Shown: positions 25,978 to 34,737, counted from the first letter of the stretch. The stretch: 64,000 nucleotides of DNA from CAVRRZ01 sp963723745 (GCA_963723745.1 CAVRRZ010000004.1:496001-560000); one strand, 5' to 3'. Program-made: numbers and translations. Notes: a model not told the origin generated them from the letters alone.

Positions 25978-26445
25978 GTGACCGCCGCCCGGCGCATCGC
26001 GACGCTCATGGCCCTGGCCCTGGCCCTGGTCGTCGGCGCCCCGCTGCCCGCCTCGGCCACCTACTCCGAGACGGTGGGCACGTCGGCGAACCTCGCCACG
26101 CTCACGGTCGAGGCGCCCACCTCGGTCAGCGTGAGCGACCGCTGCTACACGACCTCGAGCAACACCTGGGGCGGCTGGGGCTGGGGGACCACCCACTCGC
26201 ACTGGTACTCGGTCACGGTCTCCTGGCCGGCCAGCAACTCCAAGGGAGTCACCGGCTACCGGGTCATGGTGCATCCGGCCGACGGCGAGTCGTTCGAGAT
26301 GGCGACCACGGACGCCGCCACGCGCTCGGTCAGCGCGACGGTCGACCGGAGCTACCTGGAGCTGCGGCCCCGGCTGTCGGTCGTCACCCTCACGTCCTAC
26401 GGCTGGACGGCCGAGACGCCCAGGACGGCGATCCTCACCTGCTGA
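25978..26445 (+). CDS. Small secreted protein, paralogue of 24757 gene
   Basis: A 155-residue exported protein. The signal sequence TLMALALALVVGAPLPASA is followed by TYSETVGTSANLATLTVEAPT, closely matching its paralogue at 24757-25179 (ASA-GYSETV). A beta-sandwich-like domain follows with aromatic residues (NTWGGWGWGTTHSHWYSVTVSW) and ends in Cys. The GTG start follows GAAGGAGACATCTCC. I infer surface or matrix function and possible processing by the SipW-type peptidase. Confidence 0.7.
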   Translation: MTAARRIATLMALALALVVGAPLPASATYSETVGTSANLATLTVEAPTSVSVSDRCYTTSSNTWGGWGWGTTHSHWYSVTVSWPASNSKGVTGYRVMVHPADGESFEMATTDAATRSVSATVDRSYLELRPRLSVVTLTSYGWTAETPRTAILTC

Positions 26446-26458
26446 GCCGGACCCGCGC

Positions 26459-27163
26459 TCAGGCGACCAGGCGGTACCCGACTCCTCGGACCGTCTTGAT
26501 CTCGGGGTTGTTCAGGCCGGCCGCCTGCAGCTTGCGGCGCAGGTTCGACATGTGCGCCTCGACCAGGCGGACGCTGCCCTCCCAGTCGGTCTGCCAGACC
26601 TCGCGGAGCAGGGTCTCCCGCTGCAGCACCCGGCCGGGCCGGGACGCGAGCGCGGCGAGCAGGTCGAACTCGGTGCGCGTCAGATCGACGATCTCGCCGT
26701 CCACGCGCACCTCACGGCTGTCCTCGTCGACCTCGAGCTCGGCCAGCCGACGAACCGCGTCGGTGGCCGCGGCGGCGGGCTCGGCAGCAGTGGTCGGGCG
26801 CGGGAAGCGCAGCATCGCCTGCACGCGGGCCACCAGCTCGCGCGGCGAGAACGGCTTGGCCATGTACCCGTCCGCGCCCACGGCCAGCCCGATGAGCAGG
26901 TCGACCTCCTCGGCTCGGGCGGTCAGCATCAGCACGTAGCAGCCGGTCTCGGCGCGGATCTGCCGGCACACCTCGGTGCCGTCGGCGTCGGGCAGGCCCA
27001 GGTCGAGCACGATGAGGTCCGGCGCCTGGCGGCGGACCTCGGCCAGGCACTCGGCACCGGACGCCACCGCCCGCACGTCGAAGCCGGCTCGACCCAGCAC
27101 CGTACGGACGAGCTCCCGGATCTCGTCGGTGTCCTCCACCACGAGCACGGACTGATCGGCCAA
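26459..27163 (-). CDS. OmpR/PhoB-family response regulator
   Basis: A 234-residue two-domain regulator. The receiver has VLVVEDTDEIRELV, the phospho-acceptor LDLGLPDADG and the conserved Lys in YMAKPFSPRE. The C-terminal winged helix shows VDLTRTEFDLLAALASRPGRVLQRETLLREVW, and the recognition part VRLVEAHMSNLRRKLQ ends in IKTVRGVGYRLVA. No kinase gene is adjacent, so the membrane kinase at 21499 is a candidate partner. A 17-nt quasi-palindrome lies 51 bases upstream of its start. Confidence 0.9.
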   Translation of the reverse strand: MADQSVLVVEDTDEIRELVRTVLGRAGFDVRAVASGAECLAEVRRQAPDLIVLDLGLPDADGTEVCRQIRAETGCYVLMLTARAEEVDLLIGLAVGADGYMAKPFSPRELVARVQAMLRFPRPTTAAEPAAAATDAVRRLAELEVDEDSREVRVDGEIVDLTRTEFDLLAALASRPGRVLQRETLLREVWQTDWEGSVRLVEAHMSNLRRKLQAAGLNNPEIKTVRGVGYRLVA

Positions 27164-27213
27164 CGCTCACCCCTCCTTGTTCCGGCCACCGGCACGTTCT
27201 GTGCGCAGGGACG

Positions 27214-27230
27214 TCACCTGACCGGGTGAT
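27214..27230. promoter_or_regulatory. Second copy of the 17-nt quasi-palindrome
   Basis: GTCACCTGACCGGGTGA differs from the site at 21034 by one base and sits 51 bases upstream of the OmpR-type regulator on the minus strand. A looser relative, TCACCCCTCGGGGTGA, lies at 27275-27290 in the same intergenic region on the acyltransferase side. Confidence 0.6.
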
Positions 27231-27413
27231 CGGCACGGGACGACCGCGCCTTGAGGGGTGCGCGCAGCGGGTTCTCACCCCTCGGGGTGAGCCCGCGAGA
27301 GCTGTGAGCCCGGCCACAGCGGTCGCCCCGCACGTGCGACGATGACGGTGGGTGACCGGTCGGACACGCATGCGCGCGGCCAGAAAGGTCACGAAAACGT
27401 AACGTCGAAACCC

Positions 27414-28595
27414 ATGACCCCCTCGTCGACCACGCCGTCACCGGCCACCGACGGCAGCCGCGCGCGGCAGGGGCGGCGTCTGGACCTCGACGTCGTCCGC
27501 GGCCTGGCCATCGTGCTCGCCCTCGGCTGGCACTTCAGCAAACAGCGCACCGGCAACCCCGTGATCGACGTCCTGACGTGGCCCGGCGAGACCTTCGGCT
27601 GGGCCGGCGTCGACCTCTTCTTCGTCCTCAGCGGATTCCTGCTCGGCCGTCTCGCGCTCATCGAGCACGCCCGCACCGGCCGGTTCGACGGGCGGCGCTT
27701 CACCGTCCGTCGACTGCTCAAGCTCTGGCCGGTGCTCTACCTGTTCCTCGCCGTCCAGGCATTCGCCGGACCGGAGCCGTGGGCGTCCTACCTGTGGCAG
27801 AACGCCTTCCACGTGCAGAACTACGCGGGCACGTCGCTGACCCACCTGTGGTCCCTCGCCGTGGAGGAACACTTCTACCTGGCCCTGGCGGTGCTCTTCC
27901 CGCTGTTCGCCAGGCGGCGCGGCACCCCGCGCCAGCTCGCCGCGATCCTCGCGGCCGTGCTCGTGACGGCCCTGGCGCTGCGGTTCTGGGGCGCGCTGGA
28001 CGGCGTCAGCGAGGTCCGGCTGCAGTGGCGCACCCACTTCCGCGTCGACTCGCTGGCGGCCGGCGTGCTCCTCGCCCTCGTCAGCGTGCACTGGCCGGAG
28101 CGGTTCGAGCGCCTGCGCAGGCAGCGGCTGCTGCTGACCGGGGCCTTCGGCCTCGGGGTTCTGTACCTGGCGACGATCGGCAAGGACGGCTTCGTCGGGG
28201 GCACCCTGGGCTACACGATCGCCTACCTGACCGCCGCCGCCCTGCTCCTGCTGCTCTACCGCGCGGCGTGGGTCCCGCGGGCCCGGCTGGTCACCGCCCC
28301 GATCGCCTTCCTGGGCCGCTACTCCTACGGCATCTACATCTGGCACGTGTTCGCCGCCGCCGTCGCGCTCGACCTGCTCGGCCTCGACCCGGAAGCCGCG
28401 ACGCCGACCACCGCGGTCGTGCGGTACGGCGTCGCGTTCGCGGTCGGTGTGGTGGCGACGGCGGTGGTCGAGAAGCCGATCCTCCGGCTGCGGGACCGGC
28501 TGCTCCCTGCTCGGGGACGGCGCGAGGTCCCCCCGCCCGCCGTGCCGACCGGGCCCCCCGCCCGCCGCACGGAACCTCTCGGCGCCGCGGCCTGA
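27414..28595 (+). CDS. Acyltransferase 3 family membrane protein
   Basis: A 393-residue O-acyltransferase of the OafA/acyltransferase-3 family with about ten hydrophobic segments. Signatures are LDLDVVRGLAIVLALGWHF (conserved R and H), GWAGVDLFFVLSGFLLG, HLWSLAVEEHFYLALAVLFPL and FLGRYSYGIYIWHVF. These enzymes acetylate or acylate exopolysaccharide, peptidoglycan or small molecules at the membrane. The position next to the TasA locus suggests modification of a surface polymer. The ATG at 27414 was chosen; an earlier GTG at 27342 is possible. Confidence 0.8.
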   Translation: MTPSSTTPSPATDGSRARQGRRLDLDVVRGLAIVLALGWHFSKQRTGNPVIDVLTWPGETFGWAGVDLFFVLSGFLLGRLALIEHARTGRFDGRRFTVRRLLKLWPVLYLFLAVQAFAGPEPWASYLWQNAFHVQNYAGTSLTHLWSLAVEEHFYLALAVLFPLFARRRGTPRQLAAILAAVLVTALALRFWGALDGVSEVRLQWRTHFRVDSLAAGVLLALVSVHWPERFERLRRQRLLLTGAFGLGVLYLATIGKDGFVGGTLGYTIAYLTAAALLLLLYRAAWVPRARLVTAPIAFLGRYSYGIYIWHVFAAAVALDLLGLDPEAATPTTAVVRYGVAFAVGVVATAVVEKPILRLRDRLLPARGRREVPPPAVPTGPPARRTEPLGAAA

Positions 28596-28757
28596 CCCGG
28601 GCGCGTCAGCCCCGCTCGGTTCCAGGGCGGCCGAGGGGCACGGCGTGGTCGCCGCGCGGTGGGCGGACGAGAGCCGCGGTAGGGGGACCAGAGCCGCGGT
28701 GGACGGCGGCTCCGGTGCCGATGGAGCGGCTCCGGACGCACCGGGAGGGTGGCCGCG

Positions 28758-29540
28758 TCAGTTGAGCCGGCGGGTCCCCGCGGGCAGGACGCCGCCGGAG
28801 GCGAGGTCTGCGGCCGCATCCTGCAGCGCCGTCAGCGCCACGTTCTGGGTGAACGGCCCGGCCGACACGCGGGTCACGCCCAGTTCCTCGAGCTCCCGCG
28901 CCGACGGCGTGCGCCCCGGTGCCGCGATGACCGACAGCCGCCCCCGGCCCAGCCCGTCGACCAGTTCGGCGATCTCCTCGCGCGCCGACACCCCGGGCAC
29001 GAAGACGACGGGCGCCCCCGCGTCGAGGTAGGCGCGGCCGCGGCGCACGGCCTCGGCCAGGGCGGCCGACCGGTCGCCGTCCGCAGGCAGGCGCAGCAGC
29101 GCGTCGGTGCGCGCGTTGAGCACGAACTCGATGCCGCACTCGCGTCCGGCTGCGAGCACCGCCTCGACCGCGGCCACCGCCTCGTCCAGCGGGCGCATCC
29201 GGTCCTCGAGGTTGCCGCCCACCGCACCCGCGGCGATCGCCCGTCGGGTGGTCTCGGCCGGGTCTCCGTAGCCGGCCTCGACATCCATCGAGACGGGCAG
29301 GTCGACGGCCGCGGCGATCCGGCCCACCATGTCCAGGTGCAGGTCGAGCGGGATGTTCTCGCCGTCCTCGTAGCCGAAGGTGGCCGCGATCGAGTGGCTG
29401 GCAGTGGCCAGCGCCCGCACCCCGTCGGCGCCGGCCACGACCCGCGCGGAGATCACGTCCCAGACGTTGGGCAGGACCAGGATCTTCGGCGCGGCGTGCA
29501 GGTCGAGCAGGGTGCGGGCGCGGGCGGCGAGGTCGGGCAC
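28758..29540 (-). CDS. Isocitrate lyase/PEP mutase superfamily protein
   Basis: A 260-residue TIM-barrel protein of the PEP mutase/isocitrate lyase superfamily. Matching parts are ILVLPNVWDVISARVVAGADGVRALATASHSIAATFGYEDGE, VSMDVEAGYGDPAETTRRAIAAGAVGGNLED and NARTDALLR. Members cleave or rearrange C-C or C-P bonds (2-methylisocitrate, oxaloacetate, phosphonates); the substrate here is unknown. The GTG start lies 16 bases after the siderophore-binding protein gene on the same strand, so it may be co-transcribed with the iron system. Confidence 0.75.
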   Translation of the reverse strand: MPDLAARARTLLDLHAAPKILVLPNVWDVISARVVAGADGVRALATASHSIAATFGYEDGENIPLDLHLDMVGRIAAAVDLPVSMDVEAGYGDPAETTRRAIAAGAVGGNLEDRMRPLDEAVAAVEAVLAAGRECGIEFVLNARTDALLRLPADGDRSAALAEAVRRGRAYLDAGAPVVFVPGVSAREEIAELVDGLGRGRLSVIAAPGRTPSARELEELGVTRVSAGPFTQNVALTALQDAAADLASGGVLPAGTRRLN

Positions 29541-29556
29541 GGCCCGACCCTAATGA

Positions 29557-30501
29557 TCAGCCCAGCTCGGTGGCGAGGCGCTCGACGATCAGGGCGGCGG
29601 CGGTGGGGCCGATGCCGGAGTAGAAGACGTCGTCCTCCACCGCGATCGCCCGGTCCTCCTCGACGGCGGCCAGCCGTGACCACAGCGGCCCCCCGAGCAC
29701 GTCGGACTCCCCCGACTCGTCGGTCGCGCCGTACGAGGAGTACAGGACGACGTCGGCATCGGCGAGGGTCACCTGCTCGGGGCTGAGCTCGGCGAAGGCC
29801 GGGTACTCCCCGGGCTCCTGCTCGGTGATCGACAGCCCGATGTCGGTGAGCACGGTGCCGATGAAGGACTCGGGCGAGTACGCCCGGATCGCGCCCGCGA
29901 CGAAGCGGATCGGGCTGACGGTCGTCTCGGCCGGATCGCCCAGCGAGCTGCCCAGCTCCTCGGCGGCGGCCGTGTACCCGGCCATGACCTCGTCGGCCTC
30001 CTCCTCCATGCCGAGCGCCTCGGCGGCGAGGGCGAAGTTCTCCTTCCACGTCACCCCGACGTTCTCCGCGAACACCGTCGGGGCGATCTGGGAGAGCTCG
30101 TCGAAGAGCGCCTCGTGCCGGATGACGTTGGACAGGATGAGGTCGGGCTGCAGCGCCGCGATGGCTTCGAGGTTCGGCTCGCCGATGGTGCCGACCTGCT
30201 CGGCGCCTTCGGCCGGCTCCTGGAGATAGCTCAGGAAGCCGGTGGCGACGTCGGTGGTCACCGCCCCGGCCGGCGTCACGCCGAGGGCGACGACGGAGTC
30301 CAGCTCGCCGGTGTCGAGGACGACCACCCGCTCCGGCCGCTCCGGGATCTCCGTCGAACCCATGGCGTGCTCGACCGTGCGGGGGAACTCGCCGTCCGAG
30401 CCCGCCGGTTCGGCGGCGGGCTCCTCGGCCGAGCTTCCGCCGCAGGCGGCGAGGGTCAGGACGGCGGCCAGCGCGAGGGCGCCGGCACGGACGCGGGTCA
30501 T
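29557..30501 (-). CDS. Iron-siderophore ABC transporter substrate-binding lipoprotein
   Basis: A 314-residue FepB/FhuD-type binding protein. The signal peptide ends in a lipobox (LAACGG). The mature part starts RTVEHAMGSTEIPERPERVVVLD, with the class III periplasmic-binding layout and a long central helix (GMEEEADEVMAGYTAAAEELG). It would capture ferric siderophores at the outer face of the membrane. It overlaps the ATPase gene by four bases. It is the second binding protein of the cluster and may have different ligand specificity from the one at 33608. Confidence 0.85.
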   Translation of the reverse strand: MTRVRAGALALAAVLTLAACGGSSAEEPAAEPAGSDGEFPRTVEHAMGSTEIPERPERVVVLDTGELDSVVALGVTPAGAVTTDVATGFLSYLQEPAEGAEQVGTIGEPNLEAIAALQPDLILSNVIRHEALFDELSQIAPTVFAENVGVTWKENFALAAEALGMEEEADEVMAGYTAAAEELGSSLGDPAETTVSPIRFVAGAIRAYSPESFIGTVLTDIGLSITEQEPGEYPAFAELSPEQVTLADADVVLYSSYGATDESGESDVLGGPLWSRLAAVEEDRAIAVEDDVFYSGIGPTAAALIVERLATELG

Positions 30502-31382
30502 GCATCTCCTTCGGTGGGGACGAGCTGCCGGACGGCGGCCTGTCGGGTGTGGCGGGTGCCGATGGGGACGACGAGGACGCCGTCGGACACGGGATCGGGA
30601 AGGACCGCGGCGTGCAGGCCGAACACGTCGGCGAGCAGTTCGGGGGTGATGACCTCGCGCGGCGGGCCCTGGGCGACGATCCGGCCGTCGCGCATCGCGA
30701 CGAGGTGGTCGGCGTAGCGGGCGGCCAGCGAGAGATCGTGCAGCACCATCACGACGGTGCGGCCACGGTCGTGGTGCAGCCGGTCGACGAGGTCGAGCAC
30801 ATCCACGGCGTGGGCGAGGTCGAGGTGCGTGGTCGGCTCGTCGAGCAGCAGCAGGTCGGTTCCCTGGGCCAGCGCCATGGCGATCCACGCCCGCTGCCGC
30901 TGACCTCCGGACAACGAGTCGACCGGCCGCTCGGCGAGGTCGCCGACCCCGGTCCAGGACATCGCCTCGGCGACCACCGACTCGTCGTCCCGGGACCACT
31001 GCCGGAACCACGCCTGGTGCGGGTGCCGCCCGCGGGTCACCAGATCGACGACGGTCAGGCCCTCGGGGGCGACCGGCGACTGGGGCAGCATGCCGAGCGC
31101 GCGGGCCACGTCGCGGGTGGGCAGCTTGTCGATCCGCTGCCCGTCGAGCAGCACCTGCCCGCCCTGGGGGCGCAGCAGCCGGCCGAGCGCGCGCAGCAGG
31201 GTCGACTTGCCGCAGCCGTTGGGCCCGATGACCGCGGTGATGCCGCGGTCGACCACGTCGAGATCGAGGTGCTCGACGACGACGTGCTCGCCGTAGCCCA
31301 GGGTCAGGTCGCGGGCGGTGAGGCGCCCGGCGCGAGCAGAGTTCAGGGCCGTGTTCCGGGCCGTGTTCAGGGCCGTGGTCAT
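30498..31382 (-). CDS. Iron-siderophore ABC transporter ATPase
   Basis: A 294-residue FecE/FhuC-type ATPase. Walker A is GPNGCGKST, Q-loop LGMLPQSPVAPEG, signature LSGGQRQRAWIA, Walker B LLLLDEPTTHLDLAH, and the switch His is in VLHDLSLAARYADH. It powers the two permeases encoded upstream. The N-terminus is extended by a repetitive ALNTARNTALNSAR stretch encoded by short direct repeats; the true start could be slightly later. It overlaps both neighbours by four bases. Confidence 0.9.
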   Translation of the reverse strand: MTTALNTARNTALNSARAGRLTARDLTLGYGEHVVVEHLDLDVVDRGITAVIGPNGCGKSTLLRALGRLLRPQGGQVLLDGQRIDKLPTRDVARALGMLPQSPVAPEGLTVVDLVTRGRHPHQAWFRQWSRDDESVVAEAMSWTGVGDLAERPVDSLSGGQRQRAWIAMALAQGTDLLLLDEPTTHLDLAHAVDVLDLVDRLHHDRGRTVVMVLHDLSLAARYADHLVAMRDGRIVAQGPPREVITPELLADVFGLHAAVLPDPVSDGVLVVPIGTRHTRQAAVRQLVPTEGDA

Positions 31383-32461
31383 GCGTTCTCCCTGCGGGTG
31401 CGGCGGGCGATCAGGTAGAGCAGGTACGGGGCGCCGATGGCAGCGGTGAGGACGCCGACGGGCAGGTCGGTGGGCAGCACGGTGCGGGACACGACGTCGC
31501 TGCCGACCACCAGCACCGCGCCGACGAGTCCGCCGGCGAGCACCGGCGGACCGGCCGAGCGGATCATCCGCATGGCCACCTGCGGGGCGATCAGCGCGAC
31601 GAACGGGATCGGGCCGGCCGCGGCCACGGCCACCGACGCCAGGAGGACGGCGACGCCCAGCAGCACCGCCTGGCCGGTCTGCAGCCGCACCCCGAGGGCG
31701 CGGGCGCTGTCGTCGCCGAGCCGCAGCGCGGTCAGCGTGGACGAGCCCAGCAGTGCCCCCAGACCCACGACCACGACGGCGATCGACACCGGGACAACGT
31801 GCTCCCAGCCGCGGCCGTTGAGGCTGCCGGTCAACCAGACGGTGGCCCGGGACGCCTCGGTGATGTCGGCGACGATCAGCAGGTAGGAGATCAGCGAGGT
31901 CAGCATCGCGGCCACGGCGATGCCGACCAGCACCAGCCGGAAGCCGGCGACGCCCTGACGCCAGGCGAGCAGGTAGATCGCGGTGGCCGCGAGCATCCCG
32001 CCGAGCAGCGCGGCGACCGGCAGGCCGACGTAGGCGGTCATCCCGCCGAACGCCCCGCCGCCGAAGACGATGAGCGCGACGGCGCCGACCCCCGCGCCCT
32101 GGGTGATGCCGAGGATGTCGGGGCTGGCCAGCGGATTGCGCGCCACCGACTGCAGGATCGCCCCGGACATGCCGAAGGCCAGCCCGACGAGCAGTGCGGT
32201 CAGTGCCCGCGGCAGCCGCAGCTCCATGACCACGAAGCGGTCGGCGGCCTCACCTCCGCCGAGAACGATGCGCAGCACGTCCAGGACGCCGATCGGGTAG
32301 TCACCTCGGCCGACGTCGACGGCGGCGAGCAGCAGCGCGGTGAGCGCCAGCAGCACCGACACGAACACGACGCGGGGCCGCCACACCATCGAGACGCGGC
32401 CGACCCGAACCGCCCGCCGCGTCGGCCCCGTCGGCCCCGTCGGCTGAAGGACCCCGGTCAC
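31379..32461 (-). CDS. Iron-siderophore ABC transporter permease (FecD type)
   Basis: A 360-residue FecCD permease with about nine or ten helices. Signature stretches are LPRALTALLVGLAFGMSGAILQSVARNPLASPDILGITQGAGVGA and PFVALIAPQVAMRMIRSAG, plus LPTDLPVGVLTAAIGAPYLLYLIARR near the end. The GTG at 32461 follows GGTGGGGACGCC and avoids the direct repeats lying just upstream. The longer frame back to 32536 would be translated through those repeats. Confidence 0.85.
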   Translation of the reverse strand: MTGVLQPTGPTGPTRRAVRVGRVSMVWRPRVVFVSVLLALTALLLAAVDVGRGDYPIGVLDVLRIVLGGGEAADRFVVMELRLPRALTALLVGLAFGMSGAILQSVARNPLASPDILGITQGAGVGAVALIVFGGGAFGGMTAYVGLPVAALLGGMLAATAIYLLAWRQGVAGFRLVLVGIAVAAMLTSLISYLLIVADITEASRATVWLTGSLNGRGWEHVVPVSIAVVVVGLGALLGSSTLTALRLGDDSARALGVRLQTGQAVLLGVAVLLASVAVAAAGPIPFVALIAPQVAMRMIRSAGPPVLAGGLVGAVLVVGSDVVSRTVLPTDLPVGVLTAAIGAPYLLYLIARRTRRENA

Positions 32462-32480
32462 GGCGTCCCCACCCGCTGCG

Positions 32481-32546
32481 GCACTAATGGCCATAAAGGC
32501 CGGGAACCCGGCCCACGCCCCGGCACTGATGGCCATGAAGGCCGGG
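32481..32546. repeat. 24-nt direct repeats between the two permease genes
   Basis: Two copies (32481-32504 and 32523-32546; 22 of 24 bases alike; plus-strand core ATGGCCATAAAGGCCGGG) sit 42 bases apart in the only sizeable gap of this otherwise overlapping operon. Each contains a short inverted GGCC...GGCC. It may be an intergenic repeat family or an mRNA processing/stability element. Confidence 0.75.
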
Positions 32547-33611
32547 TCACAGGGTCACCAGCCGGCGGCGGCGCACGAGCGCGATGAAGAACGGCGCGCC
32601 GACGAAGGCCAGCACCAGGCCGACCGGCAGCTCCCCGGGCCGCACCAGCACGCGGGCGACGACGTCGGCGGTGAGCAGCAGCACGGCACCGAGCAGGCCC
32701 GCGTAGGGCAGCAGCCAACGGTGGTCGGGGCCGGTGATCGCGCGGGCGATGTGGGGGACGACGAGACCGACGAAGGCGATCGGCCCGCTCACGGACACCG
32801 CGGCCCCGGTGAGCAGGGTGACCGCCGCGATCCCGCCGACACGGGCCAGGCCGATCCGCTGGCCGAGCCCGCGGGCGACGTCCTCGCCCATCTGCAGGGT
32901 GTTCAGCGCGGGCGCATTGATCGCCGCGAGCAGCAGCCCGACGACGACGAAGGGCAGTACCTGCACCAGCACGCCCTCGCCGCGACCGACGAGCGAACCC
33001 ACGACCCAGAAGCGGTAGGCGTCCAGCGTGACCGAGTCCATCAGCACGAGGGCGCTGGTGAGGGCGGTGAGCAGCGCGGTCACCGCGGCCCCGGCGAGCG
33101 CGAGGGTGACCGGGCTCCCTCCCCCGTCGCCCATCGTGCCGATCACGAACACGACGACGCTGGCGATCAGCGCCCCGACGAGGGCGAACCAGACCGAGCC
33201 GCTGACCGAGGTGATGCCGAAGGCGAAGACGGCCAGGCAGACGGCGAATGCGGCGCCGGCGCTGACACCGAGCAGGCCGGGGTCGGCCAGTGGGTTGCGG
33301 GTGTGCCCCTGGATCAGCCCACCGGCGACGCCGAGGGCCAGGCCGACCACCACACCGAGCGCGGTCCGCGGCAGGCGCAGCGCGCGGACGACGACGTCGT
33401 CGTCGGTGCCCGCCGGCGCGAACAGCGCCGACCACACGTCCTCCGGAGCGATCGAGCGAGCGCCGATCGCGATGGATGCCACCGCGACGACGGCGAGCAG
33501 GACGACCAGGACGAGCAGGCCGCCGGTCATCCGCGCACGGCGACGCGCCGGCCGGGGGGTGCCCGCGGGCATCCTCCCGGCCGGCGCGTCCACCGGCGCG
33601 GTCGAGGTCAC
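32547..33611 (-). CDS. Iron-siderophore ABC transporter permease (FecC type)
   Basis: A 354-residue FecCD-family permease. Key stretches are LRLPRTALGVVVGLALGVAGGLIQGHTRNPLADPGLLGVSAGAAFAV, GLLLAAINAPALNTLQMGEDVARGLGQRIGLAR and GPIAFVGLVVPHIARAITG. The cytoplasmic coupling helix and C-terminal GELPVGLVLAFVGAPFFIALVRR match the family. The GTG start overlaps the TGA of the upstream binding protein. It pairs with the second permease as a heterodimer. Confidence 0.85.
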   Translation of the reverse strand: MTSTAPVDAPAGRMPAGTPRPARRRARMTGGLLVLVVLLAVVAVASIAIGARSIAPEDVWSALFAPAGTDDDVVVRALRLPRTALGVVVGLALGVAGGLIQGHTRNPLADPGLLGVSAGAAFAVCLAVFAFGITSVSGSVWFALVGALIASVVVFVIGTMGDGGGSPVTLALAGAAVTALLTALTSALVLMDSVTLDAYRFWVVGSLVGRGEGVLVQVLPFVVVGLLLAAINAPALNTLQMGEDVARGLGQRIGLARVGGIAAVTLLTGAAVSVSGPIAFVGLVVPHIARAITGPDHRWLLPYAGLLGAVLLLTADVVARVLVRPGELPVGLVLAFVGAPFFIALVRRRRLVTL

Positions 33612-34627
33612 GCGGGCGCGTTCGCCGCAGCCTCGGCGAGGCCGTCGACCAGCTGGTCGAGCACGTAGGGGATGGCCAGGACGCTGACCGAGCTGGCCGC
33701 CGCGGCCACGGTCTGGTCGTCGAGCACGATGGCGGCGTCCCGCTCGATGGCCGGCACGCTCGAGTACAGCTCCGAGGTGAGCACCTCCTCGGTGGTCATG
33801 CCGTCGGCGAAGCCGATCAGCACGTCGGACTCGATCTCCGGCGCCGCCTCGAGCGAGAGCTGGGCGTAGAACGAGCTCTCGCTGCCCTCCGCGAGCTCCT
33901 CGACGCTCGGGTCGACGGTGAGGCCGAGGTCCTCGATCAGCTGCACCCGCGGGTCGGTGGGCAGGTAGAGGTACAGCGCCTCTGCGCCCATGCTCGTGTA
34001 GGCGAAGGTCAGGTCGCCGAACTCCGGGTGCTCCTCGGCGACCGCGGCCACCTGCTCCTCGGTGTCGGCGATGAGCTGCTCGGCCTCCTCCTCCATGCCG
34101 AGCGCCGCGCCGATCATGCGGGTCTGCTCGCGCCACGGCGTGGTCCACGGCTCGCCGGGGTAGGCGACCGTCGGGGCGATGCCGGAGAGGTCGTCGTACA
34201 CGCCCTGGTCGAAGCCCTCGTACGGCGCGAGGATCACGTCGGGCTGCAGCGCTGCGATCTGCTCCAGCGGCGGCCCGTCGGCGGTGTCGAGCAGGGTGGT
34301 CTGCTCGGGGTCGAAGTACTCGTCGTTCCAGGGCAGGACGCCGTCGTCGCCACCGCCGTAGGGATAGGACGGCATGCCCACGGGGGGGACGCCGAGGGCG
34401 TAGAGCGTGTCCTGCGCGCTCCAGCCCAGGACGACGACGCGCTCGGGCTGCTCCTCGATCGTGGTGTCGCCGAAGGTGTGCTCGATCGACACCGGGAAGA
34501 AGCTCGAGCTCTCCCCGCCCTCGTCGGCCGGCGCGGTCGACGTGGGCTCGTCGCTGCCGCCGCTGCCGCCGCAGCCGGCGAGAAGGGTCAGGGCGGCGGC
34601 TGCCGCCAGGGTCGTCGCTGCGCGCAT
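33608..34627 (-). CDS. Iron-siderophore ABC transporter substrate-binding lipoprotein
   Basis: A 339-residue FecB/FepB-type binding protein, first gene of the iron operon. It has a lipoprotein signal peptide (LAAAAALTLLAGCGGSGG) and the family start FPVSIEHTFGDTTIEEQPERVVVLGWSAQDTLYALGVPPVGM. The C-lobe ends LAIPYVLDQLVDGLAEA. It delivers ferric siderophore to the permease pair. A DtxR/IdeR-like box lies about 42-60 bases upstream of its ATG, so iron-dependent repression is expected. Confidence 0.88.
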   Translation of the reverse strand: MRAATTLAAAAALTLLAGCGGSGGSDEPTSTAPADEGGESSSFFPVSIEHTFGDTTIEEQPERVVVLGWSAQDTLYALGVPPVGMPSYPYGGGDDGVLPWNDEYFDPEQTTLLDTADGPPLEQIAALQPDVILAPYEGFDQGVYDDLSGIAPTVAYPGEPWTTPWREQTRMIGAALGMEEEAEQLIADTEEQVAAVAEEHPEFGDLTFAYTSMGAEALYLYLPTDPRVQLIEDLGLTVDPSVEELAEGSESSFYAQLSLEAAPEIESDVLIGFADGMTTEEVLTSELYSSVPAIERDAAIVLDDQTVAAAASSVSVLAIPYVLDQLVDGLAEAAANAPA

Positions 34628-34668
34628 CAGTTCTCCCGGTATCTGGCGCCGGGCCTTCCGCCGGCGGG

Positions 34669-34707
34669 CGAGGGAAGGCTAGCCTAAGCAAGTCATGCCT
34701 TAGTAAG
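34669..34707. promoter_or_regulatory. Iron-box region (DtxR/IdeR-like) between divergent iron genes
   Basis: On the minus strand TTAGGCTAGCCTTCC matches the first 15 positions of the IdeR/DtxR consensus TTAGGTTAGCCTAACC well (12 of 15). A related direct repeat follows: GCCTAAGCAAG (34682-34692) and GCCTTAGTAAG (34697-34707). The region serves both the binding-protein operon (minus) and the siderophore-interacting protein gene (plus), so one repressor could control both. Confidence 0.75.
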
Positions 34708-34737
34708 CCAGGCCTTCGATCCTTCCCGGGGAGCACG

